Source: Massilia sp. BSC265 (GTDB lineage: Bacteria; Pseudomonadota; Gammaproteobacteria; Burkholderiales; Burkholderiaceae_D). Taken from it: DNA of 64,000 nt. Location: the NCBI RefSeq assembly GCF_000740675.1, contig NZ_JPXI01000039.1, positions 186,001 to 250,000 of the forward strand. Reading direction: 5' to 3'. Under the pieces are notes generated by a model. It saw only the letters and a program-made list of their open reading frames with translations. It was not told where the DNA came from and searched no databases. Shown here in pieces: positions 16,968-26,300 of the stretch. Position 1 is the stretch's first letter. The number at the start of each line of letters is the position of its first letter. Both the position numbers and the translations under genes were made by a program.

Positions 16968-17864
16968 ATGCCATCCATGACTTCGTTCTCGCCTTCGTGT
17001 GTCCTGAAAACCATGTTCACAGCTACCGCCGTGGCAGGCCTGATGTTCGCCGCCGGGGGCGCGTATGCCCAGAACACCCCGGGCGTACTGCGCGTTTCGG
17101 CCATTCCCGACGAAGCGCCGACCGAGCTGCAGCGCAAGTTCGAACCGCTGGGCAAGTACCTGGCGAAGGCGACCGGCTTGAAGGTCGAGTTCACCCCCGT
17201 GACTGACTATGCCGCTTCCGTCGAAGGCCTGATCAACCGCAAGGTCGACATGGTCTGGTTCGGCGGTTTCACCTTCGTGCAGGCGAACGTGCGCAGCAAG
17301 GGCCAGGTCGTCCCGCTGGTGCAGCGCGCCGAGGACGAGAAGTTCCGCTCGGTCTTCATCACCACCAAGCCGGACATCAACAAGCTGGAAGACCTGAAAG
17401 GCAAGACCCTGTCCTTCGGGTCGGAATCGTCGACCTCGGGCCACCTGATGCCACGCTCCTTCCTGCTGGCTGCCAAGGTCAACCCGGATACCGACCTGAA
17501 GCGCGTCGCCTTCTCGGGCGCGCACGACGCCACCGTGGCCGCGGTCGCGGGCGGCAAGGTCGATGCCGGCGCCCTGAACATCTCGGTGTGGGACAAGCTG
17601 GTCGAAGCGCAGAAGGTCGACCCGAAGGCCGTGCGGGTGTTCTACACCACCCCGGGCTATTACGACTATAACTGGACCGTGCGCAGCGACATGAGCCCGG
17701 CCCTGCAGAAGAAGATCACCGACGCCTTCCTGGCGCTGGACGCCTCGACACCGGAAGGCAAGCAGATCCTGGACCTGCAGCGTGCCACCAGGTTCATCCC
17801 GACCAAGGCGTCCAACTACGGCGCGATCGAAGCGGCTGCGCGCAACGCCGGCCTGCTGAAGTAA
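16968..17864 (+). CDS. Putative selenate (PhnD-like) ABC transporter substrate-binding protein
   Basis: 298-residue periplasmic binding protein with an N-terminal signal peptide (hydrophobic 16-32, AYA cleavage context). The PhnD/SsuA-type fold is recognised from LRVSAIPDEAPTELQRKFEPLGKYL, VDMVWFGGFTFVQA, LSFGSESSTSGHLMPRSFL and VAFSGAHDATVAAVAGGKVDAG. It resembles the TIGR04553 group, which I recall as putative selenate ABC transporter binding proteins defined by association with selenium-using genomes. That, plus senB-selD nearby, supports selenium oxyanion over phosphonate; no phn lyase genes are present. Second start at MTSFS (16977) possible. First gene of a four-gene transport operon. 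Confidence 0.8.
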   Translation: MPSMTSFSPSCVLKTMFTATAVAGLMFAAGGAYAQNTPGVLRVSAIPDEAPTELQRKFEPLGKYLAKATGLKVEFTPVTDYAASVEGLINRKVDMVWFGGFTFVQANVRSKGQVVPLVQRAEDEKFRSVFITTKPDINKLEDLKGKTLSFGSESSTSGHLMPRSFLLAAKVNPDTDLKRVAFSGAHDATVAAVAGGKVDAGALNISVWDKLVEAQKVDPKAVRVFYTTPGYYDYNWTVRSDMSPALQKKITDAFLALDASTPEGKQILDLQRATRFIPTKASNYGAIEAAARNAGLLK

Positions 17865-17885
17865 GGCGGGAGTAACACCAACGCG

Positions 17886-18704
17886 ATGACTTTCCGGCTC
17901 GAGAAACTCACGGTACGCCATCTGGCGGCAGCGGCACGTGCGCCGGCTGCCCTCCATGAACTCGACCTGGACGTCGCGCCCGGCGAGCAGCTCGCCCTGA
18001 TCGGCCCTTCCGGCGCCGGCAAGACCACCCTGCTCGCCACCCTCGCCTGTGCACACCGGCCTGCGCAGGGGGGCTTTTCCGTCTTCGGACAGGACCCGTG
18101 GGCCCTGTCGCAGTCCGCGCGCCACCGCCTGCGCGCGCGCCTGTTCCTGGCGCCCCAGATGCCGCCGCTGCCGCCGCGCCAGCGCGTGGTCACCGCGGTG
18201 CTGGCCGCGCGCCTGCCCCACATGAGCCTGTGGCAGGCCTTTGCCTCGCTGGTGCGCCCGCGCGACCCGGACGCCGCCCATGCGGCCCTGACGCGCTTCG
18301 GCCTGGGCGACAAGCTGTATGCCCGCGTCGACCGCCTGTCGGGCGGCGAGCGCCAGCGCTGCGGCCTGGCGCGCCTGCTCCTGTCCAGCGCCGAAGCCTT
18401 CCTCGTCGACGAGCCGATCTCCGCGCTCGACCCGGCGCTGGCCCGCCACACCCTGGCCACGCTCCAGCAGGAGGCGCACGACCGCAAGGCCACGCTGGTG
18501 TGCAGCCTGCACCAAGTCGAGATGGCGCGCGCCCACTTCCCGCGCCTGGTCGGCCTGCGCCAGGGCCGCATCGTGTTCGATGCCCCGAGCGACGCGGTGA
18601 GCGACGCCATGATCGCCGCCCTGTACGAGAACGAGGCCGTCGAGGCGCACCCGCAGCCTCCGCACGAGTCGCCCGACCGGATCGCCGTCGGCGCCTGCTT
18701 CTGA
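17886..18704 (+). CDS. ABC transporter ATP-binding protein (PhnC-like), selenate-type system
   Basis: 272-residue ATPase. Walker A is GPSGAGKTT (about 39-47), the ABC signature LSGGERQRCGLARLLLS, Walker B AFLVDEPISALDP and the switch His in CSLHQVEM. The PhnC-like length and the CSLHQVEMARAHFPRLVGLRQG block match the phosphonate/selenate importer subfamily. A 21-nt gap follows the binding-protein gene, and its TGA overlaps the ATG of the first permease by one base. Expected to power import through the two downstream permeases. Confidence 0.87.
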   Translation: MTFRLEKLTVRHLAAAARAPAALHELDLDVAPGEQLALIGPSGAGKTTLLATLACAHRPAQGGFSVFGQDPWALSQSARHRLRARLFLAPQMPPLPPRQRVVTAVLAARLPHMSLWQAFASLVRPRDPDAAHAALTRFGLGDKLYARVDRLSGGERQRCGLARLLLSSAEAFLVDEPISALDPALARHTLATLQQEAHDRKATLVCSLHQVEMARAHFPRLVGLRQGRIVFDAPSDAVSDAMIAALYENEAVEAHPQPPHESPDRIAVGACF

Positions 18705-19525
18705 TGAAGCCTGCGCATCCGGACCCGGCCTGGCGCGGCCGCCTCACCGCCACGCTCGTCTGCCTGCTGCTCCTGTGGCCGATGCTGGTGGCCAGCGAGT
18801 TCACCCCCTGGCTGCTGTTCGACCCGCAAAGCCTGGCGGCGGCCTGGCACTTCCTGTCCGACTTCCTGCGCCCCGAACTGAACGGCGAGTTCCTGGCGCT
18901 GGTGCTGCGCGAGACCTGGCAGACCGTCGCCATCGCCACCGCCGGCCTGAGCCTGGCGCTGCTGGGCGCGATTCCGGCCACCATGGTGATCAGCGAGCGT
19001 TTGTCCATTTCGCGCCTCGGCACCGGACGCATGCACCCGCTGGCGCGCCTGGTGCGCCAGCTGCTGCGCTGGGTGCTGGTGCTGCTGCGCAGCGTGCCGG
19101 AACTGGTGTGGGCGCTGCTGTTCGTGCGCATCGTGGGCCTCGGCCCCACCGCCGGTGTGCTGGCCATCGCCCTGGCCTACTCCGGCATGCTGGCCAAGGT
19201 GTATGCCGAGATCCTGGAATCGTCCGACGCCCACGCGCTGGACTCGCTGCTGGCCAACGGCAGCGGGCGCCTGCCTGCCCTGCTGTACGGCGCGCTGCCG
19301 GAATCGAGCGCCGAACTGGTGTCCTATACGGTCTACCGCTGGGAGTGCGCGATCCGCGGCTCGGCGGTGATGGGCTTCGTCGGCGCCGGCGGCCTCGGCC
19401 AGCGCATGGAGGAATCGACCAAGATGATGGCCGGCGGCGAAGTCTCCACCATGCTGATCATGTTCGTGCTGCTGGTGGCGCTGGCCGACCTGGTTTCCAA
19501 GCTGCTGCGCCGGAGGCTGGGATGA
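18704..19525 (+). CDS. ABC transporter permease 1 (PhnE-like), selenate-type system
   Basis: 273-residue inner-membrane permease of the BPD_transp_1 family. Hydrophobic helices are visible at about 9-28, 70-95, 118-140 and 230-265. The EAA-like loop is ALYGALPESSAELVSYTVYRWECAIRGSAVMGFVGAGGLG, typical of PhnE permeases. Its start overlaps the ATPase stop (TGATG) and its stop overlaps permease 2 (ATGA), so assembly is tightly coupled. Paralogous to the next gene. Confidence 0.87.
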   Translation: MKPAHPDPAWRGRLTATLVCLLLLWPMLVASEFTPWLLFDPQSLAAAWHFLSDFLRPELNGEFLALVLRETWQTVAIATAGLSLALLGAIPATMVISERLSISRLGTGRMHPLARLVRQLLRWVLVLLRSVPELVWALLFVRIVGLGPTAGVLAIALAYSGMLAKVYAEILESSDAHALDSLLANGSGRLPALLYGALPESSAELVSYTVYRWECAIRGSAVMGFVGAGGLGQRMEESTKMMAGGEVSTMLIMFVLLVALADLVSKLLRRRLG

Positions 19526-20313
19526 AGCCGCAGCCGCCACCGCCGCCGCCACGCGCGCATGGCGCCCTGGCGCTGCTCCTTGCGCTGGTCGCCCTGGTGG
19601 TCGCCAGCTTCGCCTCGCTGCCCCTGCAGTGGTCCGCCTTCTTCACGCCCGACGCACTCGCGTCAGGCGCGGAATTCCTGGCCGGCTTCACGCCGCCCGA
19701 GACCGGCCGGGCTTTCCTCATGAAGACCGCCGGGGCACTGTGGGAGACGCTGGCCATGTCCCTGGTCGGCACCCTGCTTGCGGTGATCGGCGGCATGCTG
19801 CTCGCGCTGCCCGCGGCCGGACGGCTCGGCCGGCTGCTACGCAGCCTGACCCGGGTGCTGCTGAACATCCTGCGCTCGATCCCGGAACTGGTCTGGGCCG
19901 CCCTGTTGCTGGTCGCGGCCGGGCTCGGCCCATTCGCCGGCACCCTGGCGCTGGCCGCCCACACCAGCGGCGTGCTGGGCCGCCTGTTCGCCGACGCCCT
20001 CGAGAACGTCGAGCCGCTGCCGGAAGCGAGTCTGCGCACCAACGGCGCCACGGCCTTGGCCGCATTCCTGTACGCTACGCTGCCGCAGGCCCTGCCGCAG
20101 ATGCTGTCCTATACACTGTACCGCTGGGAGAACAATATCCGCGCCGCCGCCGTGCTGGGCGTGGTCGGCGCCGGGGGGCTGGGCCAGATGCTGAAATACC
20201 ACCTGTCGCTGTTCCAGATGCAAAGTGCGGCCACGGTCGTGATCGCGATGCTGCTGCTGGTGGCAAGCGTGGATGCCCTCAGCTTCGCGCTGCGCCGCAC
20301 GCTGACCCGCTGA
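19522..20313 (+). CDS. ABC transporter permease 2 (PhnE-like), selenate-type system
   Basis: 263-residue permease homologous to the preceding one. It has a proline-rich N-terminus (KPQPPPPPPRAHG), about six TM helices and the EAA-like segment AFLYATLPQALPQMLSYTLYRWENNIRAAAVLGVVGAGGLGQ. The pair would form a heterodimeric channel, as in phosphonate-type importers with two PhnE genes. The 4-nt overlap with permease 1 indicates coupled translation. The next ABC ATPase begins 46 nt later and may be cotranscribed. Confidence 0.87.
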   Translation: MKPQPPPPPPRAHGALALLLALVALVVASFASLPLQWSAFFTPDALASGAEFLAGFTPPETGRAFLMKTAGALWETLAMSLVGTLLAVIGGMLLALPAAGRLGRLLRSLTRVLLNILRSIPELVWAALLLVAAGLGPFAGTLALAAHTSGVLGRLFADALENVEPLPEASLRTNGATALAAFLYATLPQALPQMLSYTLYRWENNIRAAAVLGVVGAGGLGQMLKYHLSLFQMQSAATVVIAMLLLVASVDALSFALRRTLTR

Positions 20314-20359
20314 CCCGACAATCGCCCAGGCACCCACTGAAAAACAGGATAAACGCGCC

Positions 20360-21004
20360 ATGCTCGTCCTCGACAACCTGAGCAAGTCCTATGGCGGCCG
20401 CACGGTGCTGTCGCAGCTGTCGCACAGCTTCCGCGCAGGCGAGTTCGTGGCCATCATGGGCGAGTCGGGGGTCGGCAAGTCGACCCTGCTGAACATCATC
20501 GCCGGCCTGGACGCGCCCGACGCGGGCCAGGTGATCGTGGACGGCACGCCGATGTCGGCGCTCGACGACGCGGCGGCGACCCGCCTGCGCCGTACCCGCA
20601 TGGGCTTCATTTTCCAGGCCTTCCACGTGCTGCCGCACCTGACACTGCGCCAGAACGTGGCGCTGCCGCTGCTGCTCAACCGTGCACCCGATGCCCGCGC
20701 CGACGAGATGCTGGCTGCGGTCGGGCTCGGCGGTCGCGGCGACGATTTCCCGCGCCAGCTGTCCGGGGGCGAGCTGCAGCGCGTGGCGATCGCCCGCGCG
20801 CTGGTGCACCGTCCCGCCCTGCTGCTGGCCGACGAACCGACCGGCAACCTCGACCCCGACACCGCCGGCGGCGTCCTTGCGCTGCTGCGCCGCGAAACCC
20901 GGGCCAGCGGCGCCGGCGCCATCATGGTCACCCATTCCCATGCCGCAGCCGCCATGGCCGATCAGGTCCTGTTGCTGACACGTTCCGGGTTGAAATTAGC
21001 GTAA
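20360..21004 (+). CDS. LolD/MacB-type ABC ATPase without adjacent permease
   Basis: 214-residue stand-alone ATPase of the LolD/YbbA/MacB class. Walker A is GESGVGKSTLL, and GFIFQAFHVLPHLTLRQNVALPLLL is characteristic of this class. The signature is LSGGELQRVAIARAL, Walker B LLADEPTGNLD and the switch His in VTHSHAAA. These ATPases normally pair with a FtsX-like permease, but none is present, and the importer upstream already has its own ATPase. It may serve a distant permease or be the last gene of the transporter operon. Confidence 0.85.
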   Translation: MLVLDNLSKSYGGRTVLSQLSHSFRAGEFVAIMGESGVGKSTLLNIIAGLDAPDAGQVIVDGTPMSALDDAAATRLRRTRMGFIFQAFHVLPHLTLRQNVALPLLLNRAPDARADEMLAAVGLGGRGDDFPRQLSGGELQRVAIARALVHRPALLLADEPTGNLDPDTAGGVLALLRRETRASGAGAIMVTHSHAAAAMADQVLLLTRSGLKLA

Positions 21005-21181
21005 ATTCCGCGAAGAAATCCCTTTGTTACGGTCTGTTACGTACAATTCGAAAATCGTGTGCAGCGCAATCGTAGTAATATCACAACGACCCGCCACCGC
21101 ATAAGTTGTGACAACAGGCAGGGCGTGTTCCAGAACAGTCGATCTGTCCCGAATGATCGTTTTCATATTCGGAGAAGCAAC
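21005..21181 (+). promoter_or_regulatory. AT-richer leader of the small HTH gene
   Basis: 177 nt upstream of the small HTH gene. It contains the short near-repeats TTGTTACGGTC and TGTTACGTAC (21022-21041) and the inverted pair GTTGT-GA-CAAC (21104-21114). A ribosome binding site (CGGAGAAG) precedes the start. Possible autoregulatory sites; no known operator is recognised. Confidence 0.25.
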
Positions 21182-21469
21182 ATGAGCGTACGACAGAAAA
21201 AACAGGAAATGCTCGCCGCAATGCACCGGGCCCGTGCCCTGGAGCCGTCGAGTTTCGTGCCCAACAAACTGCTCGACACCCTGATCGAGCGCATGCAGCT
21301 GAAGAACGACGCCGAGCTGTGCCGCGTGCTCGAGGTGCAGCCCCCGATCATCAGCAAGATCCGCCACCGCAAGCTCAACGTCGGCGCCACGATCCTGCTG
21401 CGCATGCACGAGAAATCGAACATCCCGATCCGCGAACTGAAGGAGCTGACCAGCGCCTCGGTTCATTGA
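21182..21469 (+). CDS. Small XRE-like helix-turn-helix protein
   Basis: 95-residue protein. Residues about 27-85 (KLLDTLIERMQLKNDAELC, then RVLEVQPPIISKIRHRKL) look like a Cro/XRE-type helix-turn-helix, with a recognition-like helix PPIISKIRHRK. The ATG at 21182 is supported by CGGAGAAG nine bases upstream. No toxin or prophage neighbour is present. It is followed by a convergent H1-like gene. It is probably a small transcriptional regulator; the target is unknown and may include its own promoter. Confidence 0.65.
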   Translation: MSVRQKKQEMLAAMHRARALEPSSFVPNKLLDTLIERMQLKNDAELCRVLEVQPPIISKIRHRKLNVGATILLRMHEKSNIPIRELKELTSASVH

Positions 21470-21517
21470 TCGCTTCCGGGACTCGCCGGCCCGCTAATCG
21501 GTCAGCGCGGGACGCCG

Positions 21518-22045
21518 CTACGGAGCAGCAGGCGGCCGCCCGGTCTTGAGCTGGGGCAGCGCCGCCAGCACCGACTTGAGGGTAGCCATGTCGACCTGGC
21601 CGAGCAGGGCCACGCCGATGCGCAGCAGCTCGCTCTTCTTGACGTCGATGCCGGCGCGCAGGCATGCCCCCTTGACCTCGGCAAGCACGGCGTATTCCTG
21701 CTCGGGCATGGTGAAGCTGTCGCGCACCAGCACCGGGCGCCCCATGTCGGTCTCGCGCACCGTGGCCGCGACTGCCGGCACCTTGCGCGCGGCACGTTTC
21801 GCTACGGGGGTAGCGAGCGACTTCGCCGCCGCCTTCGCGGCTGCCTTGACGGCCGGCTTGGTGGATTTCGCTGCTTTGGCCGGTGCCGCCTTCACGGCTG
21901 GCGCCTTGACGGTGGATGTTGCAGCCGGCTTTGCGGCTGCTTTTGCCGCGGGTTTTGCCGCGGGTTTTGCCGCTTTAGCGGGCGCGGCTTTCGGGCGCGC
22001 GCTTCCCTTGGCTGCCGCCGGGACGGCAGCTGACTTCCTGGGCAT
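21518..22045 (-). CDS. Histone H1-like Ala/Lys/Pro-rich protein with a compact C-terminal domain
   Basis: 175-residue protein. The N-terminal ~100 residues are repeats of the AAKPAAKPAAK type, as in bacterial H1-like (PhaF/AlgP-like tail) proteins that bind DNA non-specifically. The last ~70 residues are different: a folded segment (RETDMGRPVLVRDSFTMPEQ, then EYAVLAEVKGACLRAGIDVKKSE) with no family I can name but conserved-looking composition. The start MPRKSA is preferred over an upstream ATG because GGAG lies eight bases before it. It may link nucleoid or polyester-granule organisation to another partner; function is inferred. Confidence 0.72.
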   Translation of the reverse strand: MPRKSAAVPAAAKGSARPKAAPAKAAKPAAKPAAKAAAKPAATSTVKAPAVKAAPAKAAKSTKPAVKAAAKAAAKSLATPVAKRAARKVPAVAATVRETDMGRPVLVRDSFTMPEQEYAVLAEVKGACLRAGIDVKKSELLRIGVALLGQVDMATLKSVLAALPQLKTGRPPAAP

Positions 22046-22137
22046 TACTGACTCCATCGTTCAACAAGCTAAACAATATAGTCGATTTGCCAGCGGAGTG
22101 CCAAGGTGCGCGTCAAACGGGCGCGGGGTGGGCGGGG

Positions 22138-23319
22138 TCAGCCGGCAAGCTGTTCGTCCGGCTCACCCTCATCGGCGAATTGCTGCGCAATGCTGGCGAA
22201 TTCCGCCTCGAGCGCGAAGAAGGCGTCCAGCACGTCCGGGTCGAAATGGGTCGCGCGGCCCTGGCGCATGATCTCGAGCGACTGTTCGTGGGTGAACGGC
22301 GGCTTGTACACGCGGCGCGAGATCAGCGCATCGTACACGTCGGCCACCGCCATCAGGCGCGCCGATACCGGAATGGCATCGCCGCTCAGGTTTTCCGGGT
22401 AGCCGCTGCCGTCCCACTTCTCCTGGTGCGAATGGGCGATCTCGCGTGCGAACATCAGGAAGCTGTTGGTGCCGCCCAGGTGCTTCTCGGCGAGCATGAT
22501 GGTGTCGCGTCCGTAGGCCGCATGCAGCTTCATCACCTCGAATTCCTCCGGGTCGAGCTTGCCGCGCTTTTGCAGGATGCGGTCGGGAATGGCCACCTTG
22601 CCGATGTCGTGCAGCGGCGCCGACCTGGTCATCAGCTCGATGTTCTCGTCGGTCAGGCTGGCGGCAAAGCGCGGGTGGCTGCGCAACTTCATCGCCAGCG
22701 CGCGCATGTAGCGCTGGATGCGGCGGACATGGTTGCCGCCGAACTTGTCTCCCTTGCCGCCCCCCTGGCCCTCGCGGGTCTCGGCCATCGCCCCCATCGC
22801 CAGGATCAGGGCTTCCTGCATCAGCAGCAGCTGCGCGGTGCGCTGCTGGACCATGCGTTCCAGGTTCTCGTTGTGCTCCTGCAGCTGCTTGCGCGCCGCG
22901 CGCAGGGTCAGGTGGGTCGACACGCGCGCGAACAGGATGGGCGGGCTGATCGGCTTGCCGAGGTAGTCCACCGCCCCCACCGACAGGCCCATCGCCTCGT
23001 CCTCGATCTGGTTCTTGGCTGTCAGGAAGATCACCGGGATGTCGGCGGTGGCCGGGTTGGCCTTGAGCTGGCGACAGGTCTCGTAGCCGTCCATGCCGGG
23101 CATCATCACGTCGAGCAGGACCAGGTCCAGGTCCGGCGTGGCGGCGGCGACTTGCAGCGCGGTGCTGCCGTTGGTGGCCACCTTGGTGTGGTACTTGTCC
23201 TTTAGCAGACGCGACAGCAGCATGATGTTGTCCGGCGTATCGTCGACGATCAGGATCGTCGGCCGGTACTGCCGATCTTGCTGGGTCGCCTGTTGCGGCT
23301 TGTCCTTCATGGCGTTCAT
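22138..23319 (-). CDS. Response regulator with HD-GYP phosphodiesterase output
   Basis: 393-residue protein. An N-terminal REC domain (ILIVDDTPDN, phospho-Asp in LLLDVMMPGMDGYE, Lys in GKPI) is followed by a coiled linker (about 140-175). The HD-GYP domain has HDIGKVAIPD and GSGYPENL, so the metal and GYP residues are intact and c-di-GMP hydrolysis is expected. Its ATG overlaps the stop of the hybrid kinase gene by 4 nt. It is the last gene of a binding protein-kinase-regulator operon and is probably phosphorylated through the kinase's HPt domain. Confidence 0.93.
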   Translation of the reverse strand: MNAMKDKPQQATQQDRQYRPTILIVDDTPDNIMLLSRLLKDKYHTKVATNGSTALQVAAATPDLDLVLLDVMMPGMDGYETCRQLKANPATADIPVIFLTAKNQIEDEAMGLSVGAVDYLGKPISPPILFARVSTHLTLRAARKQLQEHNENLERMVQQRTAQLLLMQEALILAMGAMAETREGQGGGKGDKFGGNHVRRIQRYMRALAMKLRSHPRFAASLTDENIELMTRSAPLHDIGKVAIPDRILQKRGKLDPEEFEVMKLHAAYGRDTIMLAEKHLGGTNSFLMFAREIAHSHQEKWDGSGYPENLSGDAIPVSARLMAVADVYDALISRRVYKPPFTHEQSLEIMRQGRATHFDPDVLDAFFALEAEFASIAQQFADEGEPDEQLAG

Positions 23320-26300
23320 ATGTGTTCTGCAATGGAGGAAGAAGCGCCCTTGGCCTGGGCCAGCACCAGGCGCGCTTCTTCGAATTCGTAACGCGACAGG
23401 TGCGCCTCGAGGCGCGCCAGCGCACCTGCGCCGAGCAGGCGGCCCAGCGGAGCGCGCACGGTGTCGAAATAATCGGTGGCTTCGCCGGAGAACTCGGCCA
23501 GCAGGCGTTCCAGCTGGGCCGCGGCCTCGTGGGCGTGATGGGCGTCATGGGTATCCGGTTCGCCGTCCGCGACCGGCGCCGCGGCAGGCACTTCGGGCGC
23601 ATTGGCGAAGTAGCAATCGAGCGAATCCATCAGGTCGGCCATGGCGCGCTCGAGCGCCGCCACGCTGCGGTCGAGCGCGGCCAGGTCGGCGTCGCGCGGC
23701 GCCGGCCCGCCGGCCTGCTCCTCGATCTCGCGCGCCAGCGACATCACCTCGCGTGCGCCGATATTGCCGGCCACGCCGCGCAGGGAATGCGCGCGGCTGG
23801 CCACGTCACGCAGGCGGCCGCCGTCGAAGTCGCTGCGGATGCTGCAACCGGCATCGCGCTGGGAGGCGCGGAAGCGGTCCAGCAACTCGACATACAGCGC
23901 GCTGTTGCCGCCGACGTTGCGCAGGCCGAAGCCCGAGTCGATGCCGGCCAGGCCCGGCAGGGGCGCCAGCTCGGTTCCATGGTCCTGCGCCGGCGAGGCG
24001 GGGCGCAACATCGCCTTGCCCATCCAGCGCGCCAGGGTGGCGTACAGCTTTTCCGGGTCGACCGGCTTGGTGATGTAATCCTGCATGCCTTCGCTCAGGC
24101 AGCGTTCGCGGATCTCGGCCAGCGCGTGCGCGGTCATCGCGATCACCGGCAGGTCATCGAAACGCGGGTCCTTGCGCAGTTCCACCGTGGCGGCATGACC
24201 GTCCAGCTGCGGCATCTCGAGGTCCATCAGCACAAGTCGGTAGGCACCCGGTCCGGCGTCGAACAGCTTTTCCAGGGCCTGGCGGCCGGTCGAGGCCACG
24301 TCCACATCCACGCCCTGGGCTTCGAGCAGCTCGCGCGCGATCTGCTGGTTGACCAGGTTGTCCTCGACCACCAGCACGCGCGCACCATGGGCCTGGGCGC
24401 GCGCGACGAAAGCACCTGCGACGCCGGCCTGGGCGGCCGTGAACAGGCCGGCCAGGGTGCCAAGCAGCGCCGACTGCACGAAAGGCTTGAACAGGAAGCC
24501 GTTGACGCCCGCTTCTTCGGCGCTGGCCTGCACGTCCTCGCGCCCGAAGGCGGTCACCAGCACGGTGAGTGGCGGCGCGCACAGGTCCTTGTTCGAGGTG
24601 ATGCGGCGCACCAGCTCGATGCCGTCCATGCGCGGCATGGTGCAATCGGTCAGCACCAGGCGATAAGGCATGCCGGCGGCATCGGCTGCGATGATGGCGC
24701 CTTCGGCGTGGCGCGCGTCCGACGCGCATTCGACGCGCAGCGGCAGCGCCGCCAGGGCCTCGCGCAGGATGGCGCGCGCCAGCGCGCTGTCGTCGACCAC
24801 CAGCACCCGCGCGCCGGTCAGCTCGGGCGGCCCCGCCAGCGTCGGTTCGGGCTCGCCCGAGAGGGGGAAGTCGAGGTCGAAGTGGAAGGTCGAGCCGGCC
24901 CCCGGCGCGCTGTCGACGGCGATCAGCCCGCCCATCAGGCCCACCAGCTGCTGCGAGATCGACAGCCCGAGGCCGGTGCCGCCGTACTCGCGCGTGGTCG
25001 AGCCGTTGGCCTGGCTGAAGGCGCGGAACAGCTTGGCCTGCTGCTCCTCGCCGATGCCGATGCCGGTATCGCGCACGGCGAAGCGCAGCTTCACGTGGCC
25101 GGGGTCTGCCCCCAAGGGTGAGCAACTGAGCGGGATGCAGGACAGCTGGATCTCCCCTGCCGGCGTGAACTTTGCCGCATTGTTGACCAGGTTGATGAGG
25201 ACCTGGCCGAGGCGCAGCGGGTCGCCGACCAGCTTGCGCGGTACCGCGTGCGGCACGTGGAACAGGTATTCGAGGCGCTTGTCGGCGGCGCGCTGGCTGG
25301 TCACGCTGGCCACGTTGCCCAGCACCTCGTCAAGGCAGAACGGCACCTGCTCGACGTCGAGCTTGCCGGCCTCGATCTTGGAAAAGTCGAGGATGTCGTT
25401 GATGATCCCGAGCAGCGACAGCGCGGCGCGGTGGATCTTGCCGACGTAGTCCTGCTGCTTGGGATTGAGGTCGGTGCGCAGCGCCAGGTAGGCCATGCCG
25501 ATGATCGCGCTCATCGGGGTACGGATCTCGTGGCTCATATTGGCCAGGAATTCGGACTTGGCCACGTTGGCCGCTTCCGCGCGCAGGTTCGACTGCGTCA
25601 GTTCCTCGGTGCGGGCGGCGATCTTCTGCTCCAGGTCCTCGTTCAGTTCGCGCAGCTGCTGCTCGATGCGGCTCTTCTCGCGCAGCAGGCCGTTGGTGAC
25701 CTGCTCGGCCTGGCGCAGCCGGTTCAGGGTATCGCGGAAACTGCGCACCGCTGACGACAGGCGCCCCACCTGGTCGCGCCGGCCGATGCCGGACAGGCGG
25801 ATGTCGGTTTCGCCGCGCGCCAGCTTCTCGAGCGCGTCCTGGATGTCGGCAAACGGCTGCGACATGCGCCGCCCGACCACGAACACGCAGGCGACGATGG
25901 CCAGCGTGAGCAGGACGTTGGCGGCGGCCGTGTGCACGATCTGGTTGCGCAGGTCCTGGTCGATCTGCTGGCGCGAGAATGCCAGCTCGATCGACCCGAC
26001 CGAATACGCGCGGGTGCCGTCGTTGTAGCTGATACGGCGCCGTACCCGCACCGCCGACTCGTCGTCTTCCCGGTCGCTGCCGTTGCCCAGGGCCGCCAGC
26101 AGCGTGCCGTCGGGCGCCAGCACGCGCAGGGTCTGGACTTCGGGCGTGGCGCCGAGCGCGTCCACGACCGAGGACACGGCAGCGCTGTTGATGTCGAACA
26201 ACGGGCGCGCCAGCGCGTGCGAGAGCACGGTAGCCTGCCGATCGACCCGTTCCTGCAGGCGGGCATCGGCATCGAGACGCAGCGTTTGCAGGGTATATGT

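Noticed and set aside
16959..19552. Two long minus-strand frames opposite the ABC operon
   Set aside because: The transporter proteins on the plus strand have complete Walker and permease motifs; the minus frames do not resemble proteins.
16968..20313. Phosphonate import (phnDCE) as the sole function of the ABC operon
   Set aside because: No C-P lyase or phosphonatase genes are near, and senB-selD are; selenium oxyanion is favoured though phosphonate is not excluded.
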